From an uncultured Clostridia bacterium (GTDB lineage Bacteria > Bacillota > Clostridia > Oscillospirales > UBA644): DNA of 54,564 bases. The DNA is taken from assembly GCA_944382895.1 (NCBI GenBank), contig CALWNV010000003.1, positions 1 through 54,564 of the forward strand, read 5' to 3'. A program made the position numbers and the translations under genes. Below, in pieces: positions 34,792-42,219 of the stretch (positions within the stretch are counted from its first letter, which is position 1; each line of letters opens with the position of its first letter). The notes beneath the pieces were generated by a model. The model ran no database searches. It had not been told where the DNA came from and was given only the letters and a program-made list of their open reading frames with translations.

Positions 34792-36535
34792 CAAAAGCAC
34801 CTCCCTGACCTATCTGCGATGAATAAATATCTTTATATATATCACTGCTTTGCATAAGCTCTTCATGAGTCCCTTCGGCAGATATCTTTCCTCCGTCCAT
34901 AACAATTATCTTATCTGCGGCCATAACAGAGGATATTCTTTGTGCAATCAGTATTACCGTCATATCTTTCATATCTGTCTTGAGCGCTTTCTTAAGACGA
35001 GCTTCCGTTCCCATATCAAGCGCTGATGTACTATCGTCCATTATAAGTATCTGCGGCTTTTTCAAAAGAGCTCTCGCGATACAAAGTCTCTGCTTCTGTC
35101 CTCCGGAAAGAGTAAGACCGCCCTGCCCCAACTCAGTATCGTATCCATCAGGAAACGCCTTTACAAAATCATCAGCCTGCGCGGTTTTTGCAGCGGCATA
35201 TACCTCATCATCAGAAGCTGAGGGATTTCCCCACCGTATGTTTTCGGCAATACTTCCGCTGAAAAGCACGGCTTTCTGCAAAACCATCCCGATTTTTTCT
35301 CTGAGAGTTCCCGATTTATAATCTTTTACGTCAATCCCGTCGACCAAAATCCTTCCCGAACTTACATCATAAAACCGCGGTATAAGATTTACAAGCGATG
35401 ATTTTCCGGAGCCCGTGGAACCGAGAATAGCTACTGTCTGTCCAGGCTTTATATCTATATTTATATCTCGTAAAACAGGATCGCCCATTGCTAACGGATA
35501 CTTGAACGACACATTTTCGAAAACTACCGAACTGCCTTTCGCGGGCAAAAATGAAGAAACGCAATCTTCCTTATCTTTAACCGAAGGTTCCGTCGCCATG
35601 ACCTCTTTTACGCGGTCATAAGAAGCTTTTGCTCTTGAAAGCATCATAAACAACATTGACATCATCATCATACTCATCAATATCTGAGTCATATATGTCA
35701 CAACCGAGGTCACCTGACCGACCTGGATCGCCTTCGCCTCAACCTGAAGTCCGCCAATATAAATAACGGCAACAACCGATCCGTTCATAAATAACATCAT
35801 AAGAGGACTCAAAAGAGCCATCATACGCATAACTTTAAGCGTGGTTTTAGTTAAATCATCGTTTACCGAAGAAAACTTCTCTATCTCATTTTCCTCTCGT
35901 ACATAAGCTTTTACGACTCTTACACCGGTAAGATTCTCCTGCGTCACCGCATTTAACTTATCAACAAATTTTTGCATTTTTGAAAATAACGGGCTTCCGA
36001 ATTTAGTTATCAAAACAACTATCGTAAGCATAATCGGCATTGATACAACTAAAATAAGCCCGAATTTAATATCCATGGAAAGAGCCATCACTATCCCGCC
36101 TATACACATAAGAGGGGTTCTTATAAGCATCCTGAGAGACATCATAAGAAGATTCTGAAGTTGCGTAACATCATTAGTAAGTCGAGTCACAAGAGAACCT
36201 GTGGAAAATTTATCGGTTTCGGCAAACGAAAATGTCTGGACCTTCTTAAACAGATCGCTTCTCAAATCTGCACCGAAATTCTGCGAAACCTTGCTGGAAA
36301 AATATGTACAGCTCATACCCCCGACCATACCGATAACAGCAAAAATAAGCATTTTAAGACTTGTCCACAGTATTACATCCATCCGGTTCTCAAGAATACC
36401 TATGTTTATAACATCCGCCATCAGAGCCGGCTGAAGAAGGTCCATGACAACCTCAACCATCATCGTCAAAGGCGCAAGTATTGCGGCAACTGCGTACGGT
36501 TTTATATAACCTGAAAGTTTAATTTTTTTGTTCAT
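34784..36535 (-). CDS. Heterodimeric ABC exporter, subunit with degenerate Walker B
   Basis: 583 residues: six membrane helices (about 10-300), then an ATPase domain with Walker A LGSTGSGKSS, canonical signature LSGGQKQR and Walker B ILIMDDSTSALD. Asp replaces the catalytic Glu there, so this half cannot hydrolyse ATP at its own site normally. It pairs with the following gene (8-bp overlap). The start ATG 36535 overlaps the stop of marR (ATGA), so marR, both ABC genes and probably ygiQ are one operon under MarR autoregulation. Confidence 0.92.
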   Translation of the reverse strand: MNKKIKLSGYIKPYAVAAILAPLTMMVEVVMDLLQPALMADVINIGILENRMDVILWTSLKMLIFAVIGMVGGMSCTYFSSKVSQNFGADLRSDLFKKVQTFSFAETDKFSTGSLVTRLTNDVTQLQNLLMMSLRMLIRTPLMCIGGIVMALSMDIKFGLILVVSMPIMLTIVVLITKFGSPLFSKMQKFVDKLNAVTQENLTGVRVVKAYVREENEIEKFSSVNDDLTKTTLKVMRMMALLSPLMMLFMNGSVVAVIYIGGLQVEAKAIQVGQVTSVVTYMTQILMSMMMMSMLFMMLSRAKASYDRVKEVMATEPSVKDKEDCVSSFLPAKGSSVVFENVSFKYPLAMGDPVLRDINIDIKPGQTVAILGSTGSGKSSLVNLIPRFYDVSSGRILVDGIDVKDYKSGTLREKIGMVLQKAVLFSGSIAENIRWGNPSASDDEVYAAAKTAQADDFVKAFPDGYDTELGQGGLTLSGGQKQRLCIARALLKKPQILIMDDSTSALDMGTEARLKKALKTDMKDMTVILIAQRISSVMAADKIIVMDGGKISAEGTHEELMQSSDIYKDIYSSQIGQGGAFDD

Positions 36536-36993
36536 TGTTTAGAAGACCTCAACTTTTCAAGAATTCTGCGAAGTTCCGTTATCTCCTCCGGGGTAAGTGT
36601 CTCAAAAGTTTCTTTTTCCACCTGTTCAAAAGTCCGGCGAATCTTATCCGCGAGAGCTTTACCGCTTTCCGTCAAAAATATTCTGAACTGTCTCGCATCG
36701 CTTTCATGAGGCTCACGCAAGATATATCCGGAATCCTCCATCTTTTGAATAGTCACACTAACGGAAGAGGGTTTGAAAAACATTTTTTCGGCAAGCTCAC
36801 ATTGCGAAAGACCCTCATGGCGCGAAATTTCCGTAAGAACAGGACCAAAAGAATGCGGGATCCCTATTTTATCAAGCTTTTCCCTCGCATCACAACCAAA
36901 AAGATGGAAAACGACCCTTATAAGATGACTCAGCGGGACATCGTCATTCTCACTTATAAAGGGACATTCCGGGACCTTGTCATTATGTTTCAA
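36532..36993 (-). CDS. MarR family transcriptional repressor
   Basis: 153 residues. A winged helix-turn-helix covers residues about 50-115 (LSQCELAEKMFFKPSSVSVTIQKMEDSGYI, then a wing RQFRIFLTESGKALADKI), flanked by helices for dimerisation. The start is TTG 36993, with AAAGGAGG 7 nt upstream; there is no better start codon. It is first in an operon with a heterodimeric ABC exporter, the classic drug-resistance arrangement. Its probable operator sits between the promoter and the ribosome binding site and recurs at a lone ABC exporter gene near 21.6 kb. The ligand is unknown. Confidence 0.92.
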   Translation of the reverse strand: MKHNDKVPECPFISENDDVPLSHLIRVVFHLFGCDAREKLDKIGIPHSFGPVLTEISRHEGLSQCELAEKMFFKPSSVSVTIQKMEDSGYILREPHESDARQFRIFLTESGKALADKIRRTFEQVEKETFETLTPEEITELRRILEKLRSSKQ

Positions 36994-37011
36994 AACACTA
37001 CCTCCTTTATT

Positions 37012-37027
37012 TTAGTTAGGTAACTAA
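37012..37027. promoter_or_regulatory. Likely MarR operator at marR
   Basis: A perfect inverted repeat TTAGTTA-GG-TAACTAA between the predicted transcript start (about 37035) and the marR ribosome binding site. It differs from the site at 21587-21602 only in the spacer (GG or GT). Confidence 0.8.
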
Positions 37028-37041
37028 CTATATTGCACTAT

Positions 37042-37072
37042 ATTATAACACCATATATAGACTTTTTTTCAA
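37042..37072 (-). promoter_or_regulatory. Promoter of the marR operon
   Basis: On the minus strand a consensus TATAAT (37042-37047) and TTGAAA (37067-37072) with a 19-bp spacer, longer than ideal. From 37073 to 37216 the sequence is AT-rich; it repeats ACACCATATAT at 37048-37058 and 37131-37141 and holds no gene I recognise. Confidence 0.6.
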
Positions 37073-37216
37073 CAATCAGGTAAAATATTTGCAAAATTTA
37101 GGCACCATTTATAAAGAATCACCTTTATATACACCATATATCAAAACAACTTCTATATTGTCCGAAAACCATATAGAATCCACATTTTATATTGTTCTTA
37201 AAAATTAAAATAAATT

Positions 37217-38092
37217 TCAAAATGCACAGCAAATATCAGAAAACGAAATATCATACCCGGCTGCACAGGCTTTTTTAACCGTTTTGGCAAAAGGATAAGC
37301 AATACCGGAAAAGCCCATATCAAGAGCTTTTTCTTCCAAGACCTCCGAGTAATATCCGGACGGACGCGCGCAACCGAGATAAAAAGAAGAACCGGGAAGT
37401 TTTTTCACCGCTGATTCAAAAAAAGACAAAACATCCTCAAGAGGCGGCGGCGAAGTTCTACTCATTTTTGTGCCGGACAACGGCTTAAGCACAACCAAAA
37501 CAAGTTTTTCGGGAGAAAACTCATAAACAATGTCAAGCGCAGCATATTCACCTTTTATTTTCCCGTAATCTAAACCGACTACTATATGAGGCGAACAACT
37601 GAGTCCGATTGTTTTCATACATTCAAGTCTTTCCGCATAATCTTCCGCTCCGGCATCTATGCCAAAAATATTTTTCACCGTTTCCCTGCTGCCGACAACA
37701 TCAAAAAAAACTGTTGAAACACCGCTCTCCTTAAGTTTATACAAAGTTTGAAAAGAAGGAAAACCGCAATGCACCGCAACTTTTATATATTTGCTTACTC
37801 TGCTTATAGATTCACAATAAGGAAGCAATTCCACTTCACCCGATATATTACATCCGCCGCTCAGCAAAATACCTTCGCAGCCTTCATCAATCATCTTCAT
37901 GCAAAGCGTCTCAAAATTTTGGGGATCAGAGCCGTCGAGCATATTTTTCAACATCTTCCCACCACAGTGAGGACAATCAAGTGCGCAGATATTTCCACTT
38001 ATACTCACCGAACGAAATTTTTTGCGGTTATTAAAATGAAACTCGTTTTCATAAAACTTTGCTCCCGGGGTAAAAAACGTTATCTTTTTCAT
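37217..38092 (-). CDS. LipS1-like radical SAM protein (putative alternative lipoyl synthase subunit)
   Basis: About 291 residues. The radical SAM motif is CALDCPHCGG (C-x3-C-x2-C) near residue 40, preceded by FRSVSISG. Near the end is YLGCARPSG. The CALxC-xHCGG and LGCxRPxG patterns fit, from memory, the LipS1 half of the two-protein lipoyl synthase LipS1/LipS2 of archaea and some bacteria, which inserts sulfur into protein-bound octanoate. It sits directly after a lipoate-protein ligase and a LipS2-like protein. Another radical SAM role is possible; homology was not computed. ATG 38092 or GTG 38101 may be the start, neither with a strong ribosome binding site. It is the last gene of the nine-gene operon. 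Confidence 0.65.
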   Translation of the reverse strand: MKKITFFTPGAKFYENEFHFNNRKKFRSVSISGNICALDCPHCGGKMLKNMLDGSDPQNFETLCMKMIDEGCEGILLSGGCNISGEVELLPYCESISRVSKYIKVAVHCGFPSFQTLYKLKESGVSTVFFDVVGSRETVKNIFGIDAGAEDYAERLECMKTIGLSCSPHIVVGLDYGKIKGEYAALDIVYEFSPEKLVLVVLKPLSGTKMSRTSPPPLEDVLSFFESAVKKLPGSSFYLGCARPSGYYSEVLEEKALDMGFSGIAYPFAKTVKKACAAGYDISFSDICCAF

Positions 38093-38109
38093 TATCTGCA
38101 CCCGACAAA

Positions 38110-39162
38110 TTACTGTTCACCGACAGCCATACGAACGGCATATACAAAATCCGACGGAATCACACCGGGTATTGCCCATTCCCTATTTTCAAAAAATTCT
38201 GTCGTCTTTTTCTCTATATCACAAATTCTGCAGTTTTTAAGTACACTCTCATAATCCTGAATAAGACGAGAAGGATACACAAAAAAATCCCCGTTTATAA
38301 CAGCCTGTGAAATATATGCTCTACCGTCCGTTATGATATAAACCCTTATACATCCTCCCGCCGCTTTGTAAACAGCACTACGGTATTGTTTTTTACTCTC
38401 ACGCGCATTACGGTATATCCACTCTTCACTTTCGAATTCTATCATATTCTTACTGTAAGACTCTTTTTCATACAAACTAAGTTCGCCGCACACATAATCA
38501 AACCCGAGGACGGAAGAAAACTCATTTATCAAAGCCTTTTTGAGACTAACAATATCCGGTACAGGAGCACACTCTCTCGAAAGCCATGTCATTCGTTCCC
38601 TAAAAGCGGATACCGCTTTATCTTTAAGTTTTTCAATGGGTGTATTAAGAGTTTTAAGCATCATCTCTATATCAAAATCGATAAGCAGGGAGCCGTGATA
38701 TAAAAACGTATCCCCTTCTTCTGTACCCCCGCTCCCGCTGACTTTACGTCCGTTTATTTCAATATCATTATGAGGACGGAACTCAGCAGCTATACCAAAA
38801 CTTTTGAGAGCATTTACACAACCCCCGCAAAGAGTTCGGTACATATTTTCAACCGTACTGCCCCGCAGGGCTGACTTCGGAGCAACCAGTTCCCATCCGA
38901 GAGCCCCCCTGTCCATTAAAATCGCGCCCCCTCCGGTGATACGCCTGTTGACCGGGATATCGTGTTCTTTGCAAAAATCAATTTTAACCTCATCTTCCAC
39001 ATTCTGATTATATCCCACAAGAATCACAGGCCGATCAAAAAACATAAATCTCAAGGTCGGAGGGGATTTTCTCTCATTAACGGCAGAGAGAATCGTTTTA
39101 TCTAAAGCCATATTTTCCGCAGCACCTATATATCCGGTATCTACAACACGCCATTTTTCCAT
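38110..39162 (-). CDS. Lipoate-protein ligase, sLpl(AB)-like fused form
   Basis: 350 residues. The LplA-type catalytic domain shows VGYNQNVEDEV, the lipoyl-AMP loop NRRITGGGAILMD and HNDIEINGRKVSGSGG, with the conserved Lys of the family in GRKVSG. After about residue 240 comes a region resembling the LplB accessory domain (KAAGGCIRVYIITDGRAYIS, then INGDFFVYP). It is therefore a single-chain A+B ligase. It would attach octanoate or lipoate to the GcvH-like protein encoded upstream in the operon. Position between LipS2-like and LipS1-like genes matches the sLpl(AB)-LipS1-LipS2 assembly described in sulfur oxidisers and archaea. The start ATG 39162 has AGGA upstream. Confidence 0.82.
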   Translation of the reverse strand: MEKWRVVDTGYIGAAENMALDKTILSAVNERKSPPTLRFMFFDRPVILVGYNQNVEDEVKIDFCKEHDIPVNRRITGGGAILMDRGALGWELVAPKSALRGSTVENMYRTLCGGCVNALKSFGIAAEFRPHNDIEINGRKVSGSGGTEEGDTFLYHGSLLIDFDIEMMLKTLNTPIEKLKDKAVSAFRERMTWLSRECAPVPDIVSLKKALINEFSSVLGFDYVCGELSLYEKESYSKNMIEFESEEWIYRNARESKKQYRSAVYKAAGGCIRVYIITDGRAYISQAVINGDFFVYPSRLIQDYESVLKNCRICDIEKKTTEFFENREWAIPGVIPSDFVYAVRMAVGEQ

Positions 39163-39189
39163 ATAATCTTCCTTTTAAGAATTTTTTAT

Positions 39190-40269
39190 TCAGTACTTTA
39201 CAAGCTCTTTTTTTATTAGCAAAATATCCTCTGTATCAGGCGCAAACGGAAAATTTCGTATTTCCTCAGAAGGACGTTCGTTTCCAAACGGCCTGTTACA
39301 TGCAGCGCATTTTTCATCGCGTCCGGTACATCCAGATGTCCGGAACGGATATCCGCTTTCGACCGCTTCATTCATAACTGCATCGGAAACCCCGTATCCG
39401 GTGATCTTTCCGTTATGAAAAGTCATTTTATCCGCAGATGAATAGCCGTTATTTATAAGCCAACGGGCAAGCTGGACTCTTCGGTATTGCTCAACAGGCG
39501 GTTGTTTGCGCATACTTTCCCCACTTCCTCTTTCAGGAAAAAAGGAAAATAAATGTGTAGGAGCTCCGTATTCTTTCCATACATGATCAATCATCTTTAT
39601 CATTTCTTCCTCGGTTTCCCCCAAACCGACTATAAAATGGACACCTGCGTTACCTTTTCCGAAAACTTCTGCGGCATCTTTAAGACAGGAAAGATATTTA
39701 TCCCATCTGTGCGGCCCGTGTACGTTCTCGCCGCGGAATTTATCAAAAAGAACAGGAGTCGCTGCGTCTATCGCAATCCCGGATTTATCCGCGCCGGCGG
39801 CTTTCATTTTCATCATATCTTCTTTTTTTATAATTGTCGGGGACAATAAAACGCTCACGGGAAGTTTTGTTTTTTCTTTGATCTCCGTTATAATCGGCAA
39901 TATATCCGCCACACAGTCAGGATGTGTTATCATGGAAACACAAACTCTTTCAATATCGGAACAATTCGCAGCGGCATCCAATACTTCATCAAGTTTATAT
40001 ATAGGCCACGCCACACGGATAAATGTATCTGATTTTTCGCGCGAACGTGAAAGTCCGCAATAAGAGCAATTTGCTTTGCACCCTCCCTCGCAAAGCATAA
40101 GAAGATTAAGACAATGCAGTTTAGCGCCGCGGAAAAACAATCCGGGTTTCAACCCGACAGTCATTGCCGCAGCCATACTTATCTGAACAAATTCCGGGCT
40201 TGTCATAACATGATATCCTTTCAAAAAATTCCGGGCGGCCGGCGCGCCGTCCACCCGGTAACTTATCAT
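39190..40269 (-). CDS. LipS2-like radical SAM protein (putative alternative lipoyl synthase subunit)
   Basis: 359 residues. The BioB-like radical SAM core has CEGGCKANCSYCGLSR; Cys64, 68 and 71 form the C-x3-C-x2-C motif. Near the C-terminus SGC at residue 314 and CAACNRPFGNERP (321, 324) give a further Cys set, likely an auxiliary iron-sulfur cluster of the kind sulfur insertion requires. The family resemblance to LipS2, together with the next two genes, suggests a LipS1/LipS2 lipoyl synthase. HydE-type or other BioB-like functions are alternatives, notable because a hydrogenase gene is next to it. The ATG at 40269 is 2 bp after the hydrogenase stop; ATG 40206 has a better ribosome binding site and is an alternative. 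Confidence 0.68.
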   Translation of the reverse strand: MISYRVDGAPAARNFLKGYHVMTSPEFVQISMAAAMTVGLKPGLFFRGAKLHCLNLLMLCEGGCKANCSYCGLSRSREKSDTFIRVAWPIYKLDEVLDAAANCSDIERVCVSMITHPDCVADILPIITEIKEKTKLPVSVLLSPTIIKKEDMMKMKAAGADKSGIAIDAATPVLFDKFRGENVHGPHRWDKYLSCLKDAAEVFGKGNAGVHFIVGLGETEEEMIKMIDHVWKEYGAPTHLFSFFPERGSGESMRKQPPVEQYRRVQLARWLINNGYSSADKMTFHNGKITGYGVSDAVMNEAVESGYPFRTSGCTGRDEKCAACNRPFGNERPSEEIRNFPFAPDTEDILLIKKELVKY

Positions 40270-40271
40270 AA

Positions 40272-42206
40272 TCAGTGTCTCACATATTCTGTATGCAATA
40301 ACTCATGAGAAAGATGAGAACACGGCTTTCCGAGAAAATCTTCATAAATTTTCTTTATTTCAGGGTTCTCGTGCGATTTCCGTATCTCATGTTCATGATC
40401 GTCACGGTCAAGACCCTCTGTACGTTTTTTAGCTTTAACAGCGTTAGTAGTAAGGATCTGACCTCCTCCCCCGACACAACCTCCGGGACAGCTCATTATT
40501 TCTATAAAATGATATTTTGAGAATTCACCGCCGTTTATAATATCCTCGCATATCTTTCTGGCATTGCCAAGCCCGTATGCAACGGCGACCTTAAGTTCAC
40601 CGGCTTTTGTAGGCACGGTAGCTGTTTTTATTCCATCATATGTTCCCAACACACGTAAATCCATATCTTCCAAAGGTTTCTGCTCCACTTCTTCATATGC
40701 CGTACGCAAGGCCGCGGTCATAACTCCTCCTGTCCTACCGAAAATAGTCGCCGCACCTGTATAAGAAGACAACAGCGGATCAGGCGAACCCTCTTCCATA
40801 GCCGCTAAATCTATACCCAAAAGCTTAAACATCTTTGCGCATTCACGCATAGTAAGAACCGCGTCAACATCAGGATATTTGCCGTCGCCGTTCACGACTG
40901 AGGCATCTTTAAGCTCTTCACGCTTACATTCGTATTTTTTCGCCGTACACGGCATAACCGAAACCACAAACATCTTTTCCGGCTTGACATCACAGTTTCT
41001 CGCGCCATATGTTTTAGCGACAGCCCCGAACATCTGTTGAGGACTTTTAGCCGAAGATAAATTCGGGATAAGCTGAGGATAATATTTTTCCACATAATTC
41101 ACCCATGCCGGACAACATGAAGTAAACTGAGGGAACACTCCTCCGTTTTTAATACGACCGAGAAATTCGGTTCCTTCCTCCATAATTGTAAGATCCGCTG
41201 AAAAGTTGGTATCCCATACTCTGTCAAATCCCGCGGCACGAAAAGCGCTGTAAAGTTTTGCGGCAACATTTTCTCCGGGTTCCATACCAAACTGTTCGCC
41301 TATACCGGTTCTTACCGAAGGCGCGAATTGTACAACAGTAAACACTTCAGGGTCTTTAAGCGCGGCAATAACTGTTTCTGTATTATCCACTTCGCTCATC
41401 GCTCCGACAGGTCGTGAAAACGCGCAGTTTTCACATTTTGCAAGCGTCTTGACCATAGCGACCGTTTTATCCTGAAAACCAAGGGGACACGCCATTATGC
41501 ATTGTCCGCAACGCACACACCTGTCGCTGTCCATATCGACACCGAGATCACTTAAATGTATCGCTTCAATAGACTGGACCCTACAAGCCTCTACGCAACT
41601 TCCGCAACGTATACATTTATTGGGATAATAGTTTATCGACGGTTCTGTAGTTTTTGTAGGCAAACGCCTCTCTTTACGTTCCTGAAGGTCTACATGACCT
41701 CCGGCAGCAGCTTCACACGCAACAAATTCCTGCGCACATTGGATAAGAGGACATTCGGTACCGCGAAAATCAGGATCGTCACAAACAGGACATTTCTTCT
41801 TGATTTCGAGTTTGCCTAATTCTTTTATCTGAGAAGAAAACTCATCCATGACTTTTGCAAATTTTTCTCCCTCAGATGCCGATATCCATTCAAGGCGTAA
41901 TCTGCGGCGGTCAATACCGAGTTCATCAAGAAGAGGCTGGAACATTTCATATCTTGCAAGTGTTTTGAAGTTTCCGTTAGTGTAATGACAGTCAGACGGG
42001 ATATGGCAACCGGCAATCAGAACTCCGTCTGCCCCCTCTGCAAACGCTTTAAGAACAAACGAAGGTTCCACTCTTCCTGAACACATAACTCTGACAGCAC
42101 GCGCCGTAATATCGTGACGTATACGCGCGGTCCCGGCAAGATCGGCGCCCGCATACGAGCACCAGTTACACAAAAATTCAACTATCTTTGGTTTATATTC
42201 ACTCAT
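40272..42206 (-). CDS. MvhD-[FeFe] hydrogenase fusion
   Basis: 644 residues. An MvhD/FrhD-type domain comes first (residues 1 to about 135: FLCNWCSYAGADLAG, VMCSGRVEP, GADGVLIAGCHIPSDCHY). A middle part holds CPVC and further Cys motifs, then a two-cluster ferredoxin CIRCGSCVEAC and CVRCGQCIMAC (about 200-242). The [FeFe]-hydrogenase H domain follows: TSCCPAW (366/367, proton-relay and cluster Cys), MPCTAKK (422) and SCPGGCVGGGGQ (575, 579), with DTNFSADLTIMEEGTE and FGRTGGVM. All H-cluster Cys are present. MvhD normally hands electrons to HdrA, encoded next upstream, so the fusion links hydrogen and HdrA. Maturases HydE/F/G are not in the window. The start ATG 42206 has GGAGGAG 6 nt upstream. 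Confidence 0.88.
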   Translation of the reverse strand: MSEYKPKIVEFLCNWCSYAGADLAGTARIRHDITARAVRVMCSGRVEPSFVLKAFAEGADGVLIAGCHIPSDCHYTNGNFKTLARYEMFQPLLDELGIDRRRLRLEWISASEGEKFAKVMDEFSSQIKELGKLEIKKKCPVCDDPDFRGTECPLIQCAQEFVACEAAAGGHVDLQERKERRLPTKTTEPSINYYPNKCIRCGSCVEACRVQSIEAIHLSDLGVDMDSDRCVRCGQCIMACPLGFQDKTVAMVKTLAKCENCAFSRPVGAMSEVDNTETVIAALKDPEVFTVVQFAPSVRTGIGEQFGMEPGENVAAKLYSAFRAAGFDRVWDTNFSADLTIMEEGTEFLGRIKNGGVFPQFTSCCPAWVNYVEKYYPQLIPNLSSAKSPQQMFGAVAKTYGARNCDVKPEKMFVVSVMPCTAKKYECKREELKDASVVNGDGKYPDVDAVLTMRECAKMFKLLGIDLAAMEEGSPDPLLSSYTGAATIFGRTGGVMTAALRTAYEEVEQKPLEDMDLRVLGTYDGIKTATVPTKAGELKVAVAYGLGNARKICEDIINGGEFSKYHFIEIMSCPGGCVGGGGQILTTNAVKAKKRTEGLDRDDHEHEIRKSHENPEIKKIYEDFLGKPCSHLSHELLHTEYVRH

Positions 42207-42219
42207 ATCCAACTCCTCC

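Noticed and set aside
37028..37216. Repeat array from copies of ACACCATATAT
   Set aside because: Only two exact copies plus a shorter variant in AT-rich DNA; no regular spacing and no cas genes.
39190..40269. HydE (hydrogenase maturation) as the identity of the BioB-like radical SAM gene next to the hydrogenase
   Set aside because: The extra C-terminal Cys trio with CNRP and the adjacency to a lipoate ligase and LipS1-like gene fit LipS2 better; HydF and HydG are absent. Not excluded.
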